Part shown: positions 16,402-25,783 of the stretch, piece after piece | How the letters are laid out: each line of letters starts with the position of its first letter | Numbering within the stretch: the first letter of the stretch is position 1 | Assembly (NCBI RefSeq): GCF_001431535.1 | Contig: NZ_LDJK01000043.1 | Location: forward strand, 49,374 to 113,373 | DNA length: 64,000 nucleotides | From: Stenotrophomonas chelatiphaga | GTDB lineage: Bacteria; Pseudomonadota; Gammaproteobacteria; Xanthomonadales; Xanthomonadaceae | Reading direction: 5' to 3' | The notes under the pieces: model-generated | The model's database searches: none | The model's input: only the letters and a program-made list of their open reading frames with translations | Told to the model about the DNA's origin: nothing | Made by a program: the position numbers and the translations under genes

Positions 16402-17360
16402 GCGGCCGACCACGGCAATGCGTCGATATCCACGTTGCCGCCGGACAGCACCAGTCCCACGCGCAGGCCGGCGAAGCGCTGCGGCTGCGCCAGTACCGCG
16501 GCCAGGGCAATCGCCGACGACGGTTCCACAGTCTGCTTGAGCACCTGCCACAGCAGGCGCATGGCGGCCACGGTGGCGGCATCGTCAACCACGATCACCT
16601 CCGCCCCGGCAGCCTGCAGCAGCTGGAAATTAGGCGCGCCGAGCGTGCCGCGCAGGCCATCGCAGACCGTATCGGGCACGAAGTCGATGCGACGCTCACC
16701 CGCCTGCAGCGAGCGCGCGGTGTCGGCGGCACCGGCCGGTTCGGCCAGTACCAGGCGGGTATGCGGGGACACCTGCTGCAGCGCCAGCGCGGTACCAGCG
16801 GCGAGCCCACCCCCGCCCACCGGCACCACCACCACGTCGAAGGGACCTTCGGCCTGCAGCAGCTCCAGCACGGCGGTGCCCTGCCCGGCAATCACCGCCG
16901 CGTCGGCATACGGGTGCACCAGGGTGGCACCGGTATCGGCCTGGACCTGGGCGCACACCGCCTCACGCGCGGCGATGGTCGGCGCGCAGCGCCACAGCGT
17001 GGCGCCGTGGCGGGCGATGTTGGCCAGCTTGGCGGCCACCGCGCCGTCGGGCACCACCACATGGCAGGCGATCCCGCGGGTGCGCGCGGCCAGCGCCAAC
17101 GCAGCGCCGTGGTTGCCGGAAGAATGGGTCACTACCCCGGCCGGTGCCCGGTCGGCGGACAGCGACCACACCGCGTTGCAGGCGCCGCGGAACTTGAACG
17201 CGCCGCTGCGCTGCAGGTGTTCCGCCTTGAAGGCCAGCTGCGCGCCGGCCAGCGCATCGAGCGTCTGCGAGCGCAGTACGGGCGTCACTGCCGCATGCGG
17301 CGCGATCCGCGCGGCGGCTTCAAGTACAGCTTGGGCGGGGGGTGGTAGCGCCTCGTTCAT
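16398..17360 (-). CDS. Threonine/serine dehydratase family PLP enzyme
   Basis: A 320-aa fold-type II PLP enzyme. FKFRGA carries the PLP lysine, SSGNHGAALALAA binds the substrate, and VVPVGGGGLAAGTAL holds the phosphate of PLP. It has no C-terminal ACT domain, which fits catabolic threonine dehydratase or serine racemase-type members rather than biosynthetic IlvA. It probably deaminates threonine or serine, or racemises serine. ATG 17360 is preferred; a TTG six bases upstream is in frame. It is cotranscribed with the SanA-like gene by a four-base overlap. Confidence 0.85.
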   Translation of the reverse strand: MNEALPPPAQAVLEAAARIAPHAAVTPVLRSQTLDALAGAQLAFKAEHLQRSGAFKFRGACNAVWSLSADRAPAGVVTHSSGNHGAALALAARTRGIACHVVVPDGAVAAKLANIARHGATLWRCAPTIAAREAVCAQVQADTGATLVHPYADAAVIAGQGTAVLELLQAEGPFDVVVVPVGGGGLAAGTALALQQVSPHTRLVLAEPAGAADTARSLQAGERRIDFVPDTVCDGLRGTLGAPNFQLLQAAGAEVIVVDDAATVAAMRLLWQVLKQTVEPSSAIALAAVLAQPQRFAGLRVGLVLSGGNVDIDALPWSAA

Positions 17361-17513
17361 CTGCAAAGATTAACGTATGCCCCTACCCGCTCGCAGCGCC
17401 TGCAGCTGTCGATATCGGGTCGATTGCCAACCATTCATGCTTGGGGGGTGCGGATTTAGCGGCGATTCAATGCGAAAGGCTAAGCTGGAGTCCTCACCCT
17501 AGGGGGCCGTGTC

Positions 17514-18059
17514 ATGAAGATGCGCTTGATGGTTGCCGGAGGCCTGCTGTTGGCTTTGTCCGGCTGCGCCACGTACGACTATGTCGGCGGCGGTGGCGGT
17601 GGTGGCGGCAGTGGCTATTACCACGGCGCGCCTTCCACGGAATACCGCTATCCGGCGGGCTATCCGTATGGCTACGGCGGCAGCCCCTATGGTTACGGCA
17701 GCGGCTACTACGGCGGTGGCTACTACGGTGGCGGCTATGGCTACGGCTACCCGGTCTATCGTCCCTACCCGAATTACCGGCCGCCGCATCATGGCCACCG
17801 TCCGCCAGGCAATCGTCCGCCGCCGGACCGTCCGCGTCCGCCCACTACCCGCCCGCCCGGCAACAACGGCGGCGGCTCACCATGGCGCAACCTGGATGGC
17901 AACACGCGTCCATCGCGTCCGCCGCAGGGCATGAACCGTCCGCAGCCGCAGCAGCAGGTACGCCCTTCAGCGCCGCCACGCCCGGCGTCGGCGCCGCGTC
18001 CCAGTGGTTCGCCGTGGCGAAACTTGAACCGCTCCACAGAACGACAGCAGGAGCGGTGA
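17514..18059 (+). CDS. Gly/Tyr- and Pro-rich lipoprotein
   Basis: A 181-aa protein with a lipoprotein signal (LLLALSGC lipobox, Cys about 19). The mature chain begins with a run of eight glycines, followed by Gly-Tyr repeats (GYGYG, GGYYGGG) to about residue 85, then a Pro/Arg-rich tail with two copies of GSPWRNL. It looks disordered and surface- or periplasm-facing, tethered to a membrane. No enzymatic motif. Function unknown; the low-complexity composition is unlike its neighbours. Confidence 0.82.
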   Translation: MKMRLMVAGGLLLALSGCATYDYVGGGGGGGGSGYYHGAPSTEYRYPAGYPYGYGGSPYGYGSGYYGGGYYGGGYGYGYPVYRPYPNYRPPHHGHRPPGNRPPPDRPRPPTTRPPGNNGGGSPWRNLDGNTRPSRPPQGMNRPQPQQQVRPSAPPRPASAPRPSGSPWRNLNRSTERQQER

Positions 18060-18227
18060 TCGGCTCTTGAACCTTCTGTCAGGAAGGTTCAAAGTAGGCC
18101 CGGATTGACCCGCCGCGTCCAAAAGTGACAAAGTCGACGCAGCCGGTCATACGATCTACGTCGATATCCGCCAGGAACATCTGGATCCCCCCTGTTCCGG
18201 CCCTGTCGGATGTCGGCACCTAAAAAG

Positions 18228-18260
18228 ACAAGGCCCCGCGCAAGCGGGGCCTTGTTGTTT
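18228..18260 (+). terminator. Strong bidirectional-looking intrinsic terminator
   Basis: A perfect 12-bp stem ACAAGGCCCCGC/GCGGGGCCTTGT with a GCAA loop, followed by TGTTT and preceded by AAAAAG. It could serve the lipoprotein transcript 169 bases upstream or a small RNA. Confidence 0.8.
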
Positions 18261-18303
18261 CAGCGGTTGTTGCAGGTGGAACGGCCTTGCTCCGGTGTCC
18301 CGG

Positions 18304-18342
18304 AAAAAAACAGGGCCGGACAGTCCCCCGACTGCCGGCCCT
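18304..18342 (-). terminator. Minus-strand intrinsic terminator without an obvious gene
   Basis: AGGGCCGG-A-CAGTC pairs with GACTG-CCGGCCCT around a CCCC loop. Seven A at 18304-18310 would be the U-tract of a minus-strand transcript. The only minus-strand DNA upstream of it is the short stretch before mnmG. Confidence 0.6.
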
Positions 18343-18602
18343 ACGCTTCCCCAATGTGCATCTGGACCAGCCCCTGTTCCAATTCCGGTCCGTAGCGCCA
18401 ATGGCGCCGATCACGCTGGGTGCTATGGATATATCTGCAGGTTCCATGCCAACTTTAGGGTCGATTCACGAATCTGCGCGGGTTTCTTTCCGGCAGGCGG
18501 CGAAAGGAATCTGACCCCGGCTGCGATTGGCGCTAAAATCGCCACCCTCCAAGGCGCCTGCGCCTTCCCAACCGATGGCTGCGGCCACCCCCTGCGTTCC
18601 CC

Positions 18603-20492
18603 ATGACCGACTCCTTCCATCGTTACGACGTCATCGTCATCGGCGGCGGCCACGCCGGCACCGAAGCGGCCCTGGCCGCGGCACGCGGTGGCGCGCGCAC
18701 CCTGCTGCTCACCCACAACATCGAAACCGTGGGCGCGATGAGCTGCAACCCGGCGATCGGCGGCATCGGCAAGGGCCACCTGGTCAAGGAAATCGATGCG
18801 TTGGGCGGGGCGATGGCACATGCCGCCGACCGCGCCGGCATCCAGTGGCGCACCTTGAACGCGTCCAAGGGACCGGCGGTGCGCGCCACCCGCTGCCAGG
18901 CCGACCGCAACCTGTATCGGATGGCGATCCGCGCCATCGTGGAAGCGCAGCCGAACCTGACCGTGTTCCAGGCCGCCGTGGATGACCTGGTCATCGAAGG
19001 CGACCAGGTGCGTGGCGTGCTCACCCAGACCGGCCTGCGCTTCGACGCGGCGGCGGTGGTGCTGACCGCCGGTACCTTCCTGGCCGGCAAGATCCACGTC
19101 GGGCCGACCCAGTACGCCGCCGGCCGCATGGGCGACCCGCCGGCCACCACGCTGGCCGCGCGCCTGCGTGAACGCCCGTTCCAGGTGGACCGGCTGAAGA
19201 CCGGCACCCCGCCGCGCATCGACGGGCGTTCGCTGGATTACAGCGTGATGGACGAACAGCCTGGTGACGAGCCGCGGCCGGTGATGTCCTTCCTGGGCTC
19301 GGTGGATGAGCATCCGCCGCAGGTCAGCTGCTGGATCACCCACACCAGCGCGCGTACCCACGACATCATCCGCGAGTCGCTGCACCGCTCGCCGCTGTAC
19401 AGCGGGCAGATCGAGGGCATCGGCCCGCGTTACTGCCCGTCCATCGAAGACAAGGTGGTGCGCTTTGCCGAAAAGGAAAGCCACCAGATCTTCGTCGAAC
19501 CCGAAGGCCTGGGCATCGTGGAGATCTACCCCAACGGCATTTCCACCTCGCTGCCCTTCGATGTGCAGCTGGCGATGGTGCGCAGCATCCGCGGCTTCGA
19601 GCACGCGCATATCACCCGTCCCGGCTACGCCATCGAATACGACTACTTCGATCCGCGCGGGCTGAAGGCATCGCTGGAAACCAAGACCGTGGGCGGGCTG
19701 TTCTTCGCCGGCCAGATCAACGGCACCACCGGCTACGAAGAGGCGGCCGCGCAGGGCCTGCTGGCCGGCCTGAATGCCGCCCGCCAGGTGCGTGGGCTGG
19801 ACGGCTGGTGCCCGCGCCGCGATGAGGCCTACCTGGGCGTGCTGGTGGACGACCTGATCACCCACGGCACCACCGAGCCGTACCGCATGTTCACCAGCCG
19901 CGCCGAATACCGGCTGCAGCTGCGCGAAGACAACGCCGACCAGCGCCTGACCCCGGTCGGCCGCGAGATGGGCCTGGTGGACGACCGCCGCTGGGCGGCG
20001 TTCGAGACCAAGCAGGCCGCGGTGGGCGCTGAAAGTGCCCGCCTGCGCGCGGTCTGGGCCACGCCGGGCAATGCACTGGGGCGCGAAGTGGAACAGGTGC
20101 TGGGCGTGGCGGTGAGCCGCGAAACCAACGTGCTGGACCTGATCAAGCGCCCGGAACTGGACTACGCCAAGCTGATGCAGGTGCCCTCGCTGGGCCCGGG
20201 CGTGGACGATGCCAAGGTGGCCGAGCAGGTGGAGATCGGCGTCAAGTACGCCGGCTACCTGGACCGCCAGCGCGAGGAGATCGAGCGCCAGCAGCGGCAC
20301 GAATCCACGCCGATCACCGAGGGCTTCGATTATGCGATCGTGCGCGGGTTGTCGGCCGAGGCGCTGCAGAAACTGGAGCGCGTGCGGCCGCAGACCATCG
20401 GCCAGGCGCAGCGCATCCCCGGCATGACCCCGGCGGCGATTTCGCTGCTGCTGGTGCATCTGGAACGTTCGCGCCGCGGCCGCGTGGCCTAG
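18603..20492 (+). CDS. mnmG: tRNA uridine-5-carboxymethylaminomethyl modification enzyme MnmG (GidA)
   Basis: A 629-aa FAD protein of normal length for MnmG. The N-terminal FAD site [20 protein letters not shown], the family signature [18 protein letters not shown] and the second signature [17 protein letters not shown] are all present, with a helical C-terminal domain. With MnmE it modifies U34 of several tRNAs. No mnmE lies nearby. The ATG has no strong ribosome site; the reading frame and family N-terminus ([16 protein letters not shown]) fix the start. Confidence 0.96.
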   Translation: MTDSFHRYDVIVIGGGHAGTEAALAAARGGARTLLLTHNIETVGAMSCNPAIGGIGKGHLVKEIDALGGAMAHAADRAGIQWRTLNASKGPAVRATRCQADRNLYRMAIRAIVEAQPNLTVFQAAVDDLVIEGDQVRGVLTQTGLRFDAAAVVLTAGTFLAGKIHVGPTQYAAGRMGDPPATTLAARLRERPFQVDRLKTGTPPRIDGRSLDYSVMDEQPGDEPRPVMSFLGSVDEHPPQVSCWITHTSARTHDIIRESLHRSPLYSGQIEGIGPRYCPSIEDKVVRFAEKESHQIFVEPEGLGIVEIYPNGISTSLPFDVQLAMVRSIRGFEHAHITRPGYAIEYDYFDPRGLKASLETKTVGGLFFAGQINGTTGYEEAAAQGLLAGLNAARQVRGLDGWCPRRDEAYLGVLVDDLITHGTTEPYRMFTSRAEYRLQLREDNADQRLTPVGREMGLVDDRRWAAFETKQAAVGAESARLRAVWATPGNALGREVEQVLGVAVSRETNVLDLIKRPELDYAKLMQVPSLGPGVDDAKVAEQVEIGVKYAGYLDRQREEIERQQRHESTPITEGFDYAIVRGLSAEALQKLERVRPQTIGQAQRIPGMTPAAISLLLVHLERSRRGRVA

Positions 20493-20520
20493 GTCGGCGG
20501 GCCTGCGATCCGCTGCGCTC

Positions 20521-20604
20521 GCCGAGCATGGCTCGGCGCTACCGTTACCAGCCGAGGCTCGCTCGGCGCTACCCTTTCTGCCGGGCAGGGCCCGGCGCTA
20601 TACC
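20521..20604. repeat. Three GTAG-type palindromic repeats after mnmG
   Basis: Three tandem hairpins of about 23 bases, each ending GGCGCTA(TA)CC: GCCGAGCATGGCTCGGCGC (20521), GCCGAGGCTCGCTCGGCGC (20551) and GCCGGGCAGGGCCCGGCGC (20580). They differ in core sequence from the GACGACC and GACGGCC types elsewhere in the window. The last one ends just upstream of the next gene's ribosome site. Confidence 0.88.
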
Positions 20605-20614
20605 GGAGAAGCCG

Positions 20615-21145
20615 ATGAACCCGCTGCGCCCCTTCCGCGACAAGATGCCGGTGCTCGGCGCGCGTGCCTACGTCGATCCTGCCTGCACGATCATCGGTGA
20701 TGTGGAAATCGGCGAGGACGCATCGGTCTGGCCGGGCACGGTGATCCGCGGTGACGTCAACTTCGTGCGCATCGGCGCGCGCACCAACGTGCAGGACGGC
20801 ACCATCATCCACGTCAGCCACCACAGCCCGTTCAACAAGGCCGGCTTTCCCACGCTGATCGGCGAAGGCGTGACGGTCGGCCATGGCTGCATCATCCATG
20901 CGTGCAGCATCGGCGACTACAGCCTGATCGGCATGGGCGCCTGCATCCTCGATGGCGCGCGGGTGGAGAAGCATGGCTTCGTCGGTGCCGGTGCGGTGGT
21001 GGGCCCGGGCAAAGTGGTGGGTGAAGGCGAACTGTGGCTGGGCAACCCCGCACGCCCGGCACGCATGCTGAAAGACAGCGAGATCGAAGCGCTGCACTAT
21101 TCTGCCGCCCACTACGTGCGGCTGAAGGACGAGTACCTGGGCTGA
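20615..21145 (+). CDS. Gamma-class carbonic anhydrase-like (left-handed beta-helix) protein
   Basis: A 176-aa protein built of hexapeptide repeats (IGDVEIGEDASVWPGTVI, IGEGVTVGHGCIIH, IGMGACILDGARV), matching the YrdA/PaaY/CaiE group of gamma-carbonic anhydrase-like trimers. Metal-ligand histidines are visible in IIHVSHHSPFN and VGHGCIIHA. ATG 20615 follows GGAGAAG. Family members bind zinc or other metals at trimer interfaces; not all show carbonic anhydrase activity. Single gene between repeats and the next operon. Confidence 0.88.
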   Translation: MNPLRPFRDKMPVLGARAYVDPACTIIGDVEIGEDASVWPGTVIRGDVNFVRIGARTNVQDGTIIHVSHHSPFNKAGFPTLIGEGVTVGHGCIIHACSIGDYSLIGMGACILDGARVEKHGFVGAGAVVGPGKVVGEGELWLGNPARPARMLKDSEIEALHYSAAHYVRLKDEYLG

Positions 21146-21278
21146 GCTCCCAGCTGCAGGCAGCGCCGACGTCAGTCGGCTCGGTGAGCCCGGCAACCTG
21201 CTAAAGTCAGGCTCCGACCCAGGACGACGTCGAGACTCACATGCCCGTGGCCGCCTGCCGGAGAGGAATCCGGCACAG

Positions 21279-21971
21279 ATGACCGCAATGCCGATGCTGG
21301 ACACCTACCGCGAAGTGGTCACGCCCGAAGGCGTGCCGTTGCAGCTGCGTGCCGCCGGCCCACTGCCGCGCGCGCTGGCCTGGCTCATCGATTTTTCGAT
21401 CCGCGCGGCCGTGCTGATCGTGCTGGCCTTTCCGCTGGCACTGCTGGATGAGTTCGGTCGTGGACTGCACCTGACCCTGATGTTCCTGCTGTACTGGGCC
21501 TACACCATCGTGCTCGAAGCGATCTGGGGGCAGACCCTGGGCAAGCGGGCGATGGGCCTGCGGGTGATCGCCCGCGACGGGGCACCGGTGGGCTGGAGTG
21601 GGTCGGTCACCCGCAACCTGCTGCGCACCGTGGACATGCTGCCTTTCGGCTACGCGCTGGGGCTGCTCAGCAGCCTGTTCGATCCGCATGGCCGGCGGCT
21701 TGGCGATCTGGTCGCCGGCACCCTGGTGGTGCATGCAGAGCCGCGCATCCGTGCGCCGGCGGCCACCATCGACAGTGCGCTGCCGCCACCGGTGCCGCTG
21801 CAGCCGCTGGAACAATCGGCGGTGATCGCCTTCGCCGAACGCGCGCCGCTGCTGGTACCGGCACGCCAGCAGGAACTGGCGGCGATCGTCAGCCCGCTGA
21901 CCGAAGCCAACGGCCAGGTCGGCGTGCTGCGCCTGTATGCCATGGCCAACTGGTTGCTGGGGCGGCGATGA
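21279..21971 (+). CDS. RDD-family membrane protein
   Basis: A 230-aa protein with the RDD pattern: PLPRALAWLIDFSIRAAVL (R and D in the first helix), a second helix LTLMFLLYWAYTIVLEAIWGQTLGKRAMGLRV, and DPHGRRLGDLVAGTLVV. The C-terminal third is soluble. It is the first gene of a six-gene operon (RDD, SpoIIM, DUF4129, DUF4350, MoxR, DUF58) whose members mostly overlap by four bases. GGAGAGGAA precedes the ATG. Role unknown, probably part of an envelope complex maintained by the MoxR ATPase. Confidence 0.88.
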   Translation: MTAMPMLDTYREVVTPEGVPLQLRAAGPLPRALAWLIDFSIRAAVLIVLAFPLALLDEFGRGLHLTLMFLLYWAYTIVLEAIWGQTLGKRAMGLRVIARDGAPVGWSGSVTRNLLRTVDMLPFGYALGLLSSLFDPHGRRLGDLVAGTLVVHAEPRIRAPAATIDSALPPPVPLQPLEQSAVIAFAERAPLLVPARQQELAAIVSPLTEANGQVGVLRLYAMANWLLGRR

Positions 21972-22966
21972 AGCAGGAACAGTTCGTCAGCCGGTACCAA
22001 CCCGAATGGCAGGCCCTGGAAGCTTGGCTGGAGCAGCGCGCGCACCTGGGCCGCCGCCGCCGCGCGCGTGCGCCGGTGGATCCCGCGCTGCCGGCCGATG
22101 CCGAATTCCCGCAGCGCTACCGCCGCCTGTGCCAGCAGCTGGCACTGGCCCGCCAGCGCGGTTACAGCCCGCAGCTGGTGGAGCACCTGCAGCAGTTGAT
22201 GCAGCGCGGCCACACGCTGCTGTACCGCACGCCGGCGTTCCGCTGGCGTGGCGTGCTGGAGTTTCTGTTCGCCGATTTCCCGCAGCTGGTGCGCAGCCAG
22301 TCCACGGTGATGTGGGTGGCGCTGGCTTTGTTCGCGGTGCCGCTGGTGGGCAGCTTCGTGGCCGTGCAGCTGCGGCCTGAGCTGGTCCACCTGCTGATGG
22401 ACAACGCGCGGCTGGCGCAGGTGGAGCGCATGTATGACCCGTCTTCACCCAACCTGGGCCGCGACAGTGGCACCGACTGGATGATGTTCGGCTACTACAT
22501 CATGAACAACATCAGCATCGGCCTGCGTACCTTCGCCAGTGGCCTGCTGGCCGGTGTCGGCACGGTGCTGGTGCTGCTGTTCAACGGCATCACCATCGGC
22601 ACGGTGGCCGGGCACCTGCAGCACGTGGGCCACGGCGATCCGTTCTGGCGCTTCGTGGTCGGCCATGGTGCCTTCGAACTGACTGCCATCGTGATCGCCG
22701 GCGGCGCCGGCCTGCAGCTGGGGCTGCGGCTGGTCGCGCCCGGTCGCCTGCGCCGCCTGGATGCGCTGGTGGAAGGCGGCCGCATCGGTGCACGGCTGTG
22801 CCTGGGCGTCGCCGCGATGCTGCTGGTGGCGGCCTTCATCGAAGCGTTCTGGTCGTCCATCGCCAGCATCCCGGCGTGGGGCAAGTACAGCGTGGCCGCC
22901 GTGCTGTGGACGCTGGTGCTGCTGTGGCTGTGGCGCGGTGGCCGCGGGGATGCACATGCGGATTGA
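21968..22966 (+). CDS. SpoIIM (stage II sporulation protein M)-family membrane protein
   Basis: A 332-aa protein beginning MKQEQFVSRYQPEWQALEAWLEQ, a soluble helical start, followed by at least five hydrophobic helices, including the conserved MFGYYIMNNISIGLRTFASGLLAGVGTVLVLLFNGI and GHGAFELTAIVIAGGAGLQLG segments. In spore formers SpoIIM belongs to an engulfment complex; in Gram-negatives the homologue sits beside MoxR/DUF58 genes, with unknown function. ATGA overlap with the RDD gene; its 3' end overlaps the next gene by 11 bases. Confidence 0.88.
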   Translation: MKQEQFVSRYQPEWQALEAWLEQRAHLGRRRRARAPVDPALPADAEFPQRYRRLCQQLALARQRGYSPQLVEHLQQLMQRGHTLLYRTPAFRWRGVLEFLFADFPQLVRSQSTVMWVALALFAVPLVGSFVAVQLRPELVHLLMDNARLAQVERMYDPSSPNLGRDSGTDWMMFGYYIMNNISIGLRTFASGLLAGVGTVLVLLFNGITIGTVAGHLQHVGHGDPFWRFVVGHGAFELTAIVIAGGAGLQLGLRLVAPGRLRRLDALVEGGRIGARLCLGVAAMLLVAAFIEAFWSSIASIPAWGKYSVAAVLWTLVLLWLWRGGRGDAHAD

Positions 22967-24590
22967 CCAGCTCAACGTGGCGCTGCGTGCACGCAGCAGC
23001 TGGGAGGCGATGGAGCTGGGCACCGCGCTGGCGCGTCGCCAGCCGCGCGCGGCATGGGGTGCCTGGCTGCTGGCCAGTGCGCCGCTGTTCCTGCTGTTCA
23101 ATGCACTGGCGTGGTGGCACGGCGATGCCTTCGGCTGGGCGTGGCTGCTGCTGTGGTGGTGCAAGCCGCTGTTCGAGCGCGTGGTGCTGTACGTGCTGTC
23201 ACGCGATGTATTCGGCGAACCGGTCAGCGCATGGCAGGCACTGCGTGCGCAACGCGGGTGGGGCGTCAGCGGGTTCTGGGGTTACCTGGGCTGGCGGCGC
23301 TTCAGCCCGGTACGCAACGTGTGCCTGCCGGTGAACCTGCTGGAGGGCGCCGATGCATCACTGCGCAGCCTGCGCCGTCGTGCGGTACTGAGCGCGGCGG
23401 CGGGTCCGTCGATGCTGCTCACGCTGCTGTGCCTCGGCTTTGAAGCCGTGCTGGTGATCGGCGCGCTGTCGGCGATCTTCCTGTTCGTACCGGTGGAACT
23501 GTTGAGCGATTCCTGGCGCGCGGCGTGGGAACTGGTGCGGCAGGACACCCCGGCGTGGGCGAAGTTCGGATTGAATGGCGTGTTCTGGCTGGCCGCCAGC
23601 GTGATCGGGCCGTTCCATGTGGGCGCAGGCTTCGGCCTGTACCTCAACCGCCGCACGCAGATGGAAGCATGGGACGTGGAAATCAGCTTCCGCCGCCTGC
23701 GCGAGCGCCTGCAGCAGGCAGCGCCGTTGCTGCTGCTGGTGGTGCTGTTCGCGCTGCCGGCCGCGTACGCGCCGGTGCAGGCGCAGGACACGGCACAGGA
23801 CGCGACCGCCGCTGCCGACGATGAGGACAGCGAGACCGAAGAGGCGAGCGGGGAAGAGGCGCCGGCGCTGTCTCCGATAGACCCCGACGACACCCCAGTG
23901 GGCATCTTCGGCGACGCTCCGGTGGATACCGCCGGCTTCCGCCAGGCGGTGCAGCGCGCGTATGAAGATCCGCTGCAGCGCCCCACCCGGACGGTGACCG
24001 AATGGAAAACGCGTGAACCCGAGGACGAAGCCGAGCGCAGGCAACGCGAGCGGCTCAAGCGCGAAGCCGACGCGGGCAAATCCAGGGAGCTTGCCGGATC
24101 GGCCGCCAAGATGGTCGCGCTGGCGATGGAATGGGGGCTGTGGCTGCTGCTCGGCGTGTTGCTGCTGGTGCTGCTGCTGACCGCGCGGCGCTGGCTGCCG
24201 TGGCTGCGTGGCTCCGGCCGGCGCAAGGCTGTCAGCGCCAGCGCGGTGACCGAAGACTCCATCACCCTGCCCGAGGTGGTGCCGCCCGACGTGGCGACCC
24301 GCGCGCGCGAACTGTGGGATCGCGGGCTGCCGCGCCAGGCCTTGGCCCTGCTGTACCGCGCCAGCGTGGGCACGGTGGTGGAACGCAGTGGCGTGGTGCT
24401 GCCGCCCGGCGCCACCGAAGCGCAGGTGCTGCGTGCTTCGCGCCGCATGCCCGATGCGCGTGACCGCGAACTGTTCGGCGCCATCGTGCGCATGTGGCAG
24501 TACGCCGCCTACGGCAACCGCCTGCCCTCGCGCGATGCGTTTGCAGCGCTGGCCGATGCCCTGCAGGCGCAGTACCGGTGGCCGGCATGA
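22956..24590 (+). CDS. DUF4129-domain membrane protein
   Basis: A 544-aa protein with several hydrophobic stretches in the first 260 residues (e.g. LLLVVLFALPAAYA), then an acidic linker of about 55 residues (DEDSETEEASGEE) and one more helix (WGLWLLLGVLLLVLLLTA). The C-terminal DUF4129 domain reads ARELWDRGLPRQALALLYRA, ending near the C-terminus. Start ATG 22956 was preferred over 22950 because GGGGA spacing fits better. The domain is typical of transglutaminase/MoxR-associated proteins, and the operon suggests a shared envelope role. Confidence 0.85.
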   Translation: MRIDQLNVALRARSSWEAMELGTALARRQPRAAWGAWLLASAPLFLLFNALAWWHGDAFGWAWLLLWWCKPLFERVVLYVLSRDVFGEPVSAWQALRAQRGWGVSGFWGYLGWRRFSPVRNVCLPVNLLEGADASLRSLRRRAVLSAAAGPSMLLTLLCLGFEAVLVIGALSAIFLFVPVELLSDSWRAAWELVRQDTPAWAKFGLNGVFWLAASVIGPFHVGAGFGLYLNRRTQMEAWDVEISFRRLRERLQQAAPLLLLVVLFALPAAYAPVQAQDTAQDATAAADDEDSETEEASGEEAPALSPIDPDDTPVGIFGDAPVDTAGFRQAVQRAYEDPLQRPTRTVTEWKTREPEDEAERRQRERLKREADAGKSRELAGSAAKMVALAMEWGLWLLLGVLLLVLLLTARRWLPWLRGSGRRKAVSASAVTEDSITLPEVVPPDVATRARELWDRGLPRQALALLYRASVGTVVERSGVVLPPGATEAQVLRASRRMPDARDRELFGAIVRMWQYAAYGNRLPSRDAFAALADALQAQYRWPA

Positions 24591-25783
24591 AGGCGCGCGT
24601 GCTGTGGCCGGTGGTGATCGCACTGGCGGTGCTGGTCAGCGTGCCGCTGGGAGTGTGGTTCCTGCGCACCCATGAGCAGGTGACCCGGACCGAAACGCTG
24701 CCGCCGCAGGGCGAAGCCAGTTACAACCCGCTGTACGTGCTGGGCCAGGCACTGCGCGCCGATGGCCTGCAGGTGCAGGCACGCGCGCGGCTGGACATGG
24801 CGGTGATGTCACCGGCCGCCGGCGACACCGTGGTGCTGCTGCAGGACAGTGGCGAACTGCCCGCGCCGGAAGTGGCCGCGCTGCTGGCCTGGGTGCAGCG
24901 TGGCGGGCACCTGCTGGTGCGCACACCGCCAACCGGCAACGATGACGAACGCCGGGAGCCCGCGTTGCTGCAGGCGCTGGGCATCGGCAGCCTGGGCTTC
25001 GGCAGCAACTGCCAACCCTTCCAGGTCGAAGGCGAAGACCGCCACCAGGAGTTCTGCGGCGGCCGCCGTTTCGATCTCAGCGATGCCGCCCAGGCCAACG
25101 TGCAGCGGCAGTGGGGCAACGAAAGCGGCCTGGTGTTCGCGCGCCTGCGCCACGGCAAGGGCAGCGTGGATGTACTGGCCGACATGGACTTCATGCGCGG
25201 CCAGCCGGAAGCCCCATCGTTCATCGTTGCCCAGTACCGACCCAAGCGCGATCTGGACAACCCCCGCGATGGCCTGTACGACGGGCCGCACCGCGACCTT
25301 GCGCGCTACCTGCTGCAGCCGAACTACGGCAAGGGCACGATGTGGCTGGTGTATGCCAGCCGGCCGCCGTCGCTGTGGGCGCGGATGTTCTTCGAGGGAT
25401 GGCCGCTTTGGCTGCCCCTGCTGCTGTCCCTGTTGGGCTGGCTGTGGATGCGCTCGCAGCGCTTCGGCAGTGAACTGCCCTCGCCACTGGCCGAACGCCG
25501 TTCGCTGCTGGAACACGTGCGCGCCAGCGGTGAGCTGCTGCTGCGCCAGCGCCAGGGCGCCCGCCTGCATGCCGCGGTGCGTGCACTGTTCCTGCGCCGG
25601 CTGCAGGCGCGCGCGCCGATCGCCGCCGCGTTGGAAGGCGCCGCCCAGGAACAGGCCATCGCCACCCTGCTGCAGTGGCCGGAAAGCCGGGTACGCACCG
25701 CGCTGGCCGCGCCCGCCGCCAACGACCTTACCGCCCTGAAAGAGCGGATTGCCCTCCTGCTGCAGATGAGACGCCTGCTATGA
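24587..25783 (+). CDS. DUF4350-domain membrane protein
   Basis: A 398-aa protein with an N-terminal helix (VVIALAVLVSVPLGVWFL) and a periplasmic-looking domain starting GEASYNPLYVLGQALRADGL, the DUF4350 hallmark. A second helix (WPLWLPLLLSLLGWLWM) near residue 280 precedes a cytoplasmic C-terminal domain of about 110 residues rich in Arg and Leu. It overlaps both neighbours as ATGA. DUF4350 proteins commonly accompany DUF4129, MoxR and DUF58 proteins; biochemical role unknown. Confidence 0.85.
   Translation: MKARVLWPVVIALAVLVSVPLGVWFLRTHEQVTRTETLPPQGEASYNPLYVLGQALRADGLQVQARARLDMAVMSPAAGDTVVLLQDSGELPAPEVAALLAWVQRGGHLLVRTPPTGNDDERREPALLQALGIGSLGFGSNCQPFQVEGEDRHQEFCGGRRFDLSDAAQANVQRQWGNESGLVFARLRHGKGSVDVLADMDFMRGQPEAPSFIVAQYRPKRDLDNPRDGLYDGPHRDLARYLLQPNYGKGTMWLVYASRPPSLWARMFFEGWPLWLPLLLSLLGWLWMRSQRFGSELPSPLAERRSLLEHVRASGELLLRQRQGARLHAAVRALFLRRLQARAPIAAALEGAAQEQAIATLLQWPESRVRTALAAPAANDLTALKERIALLLQMRRLL

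Larger units (their letters stand above)
18060..18602. other. Gene-free 543-bp stretch with two terminator-like hairpins
   Basis: No coding frame is convincing. After the lipoprotein gene comes a small hairpin GAACCTTC/GAAGGTTC (about 18068-18089). A strong + strand terminator lies at 18228-18260, and a minus-strand one at 18312-18342 preceded by seven A. The stretches at about 18176 and 18358 share CATCTGGA and CCCTGTTCC. Close to mnmG, TAAAAT at about 18532 could be a -10 box. The two terminators have no annotated gene to serve beyond the lipoprotein, so a small RNA is possible. Confidence 0.5.

Noticed and set aside
18503..18521. GGAAAGGAATCTGACCCC and GGGGTCAG pieces near 28.2 and 30.1 kb as another repeat family
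   Set aside because: They are single short halves without a matching inverted arm, too weak to call repeats.
18423..20459. A 678-codon open frame antisense to mnmG
   Set aside because: It lies opposite a clear, full-length mnmG, has the Arg/His/Gln-rich composition of GC-rich shadow frames and no domain.
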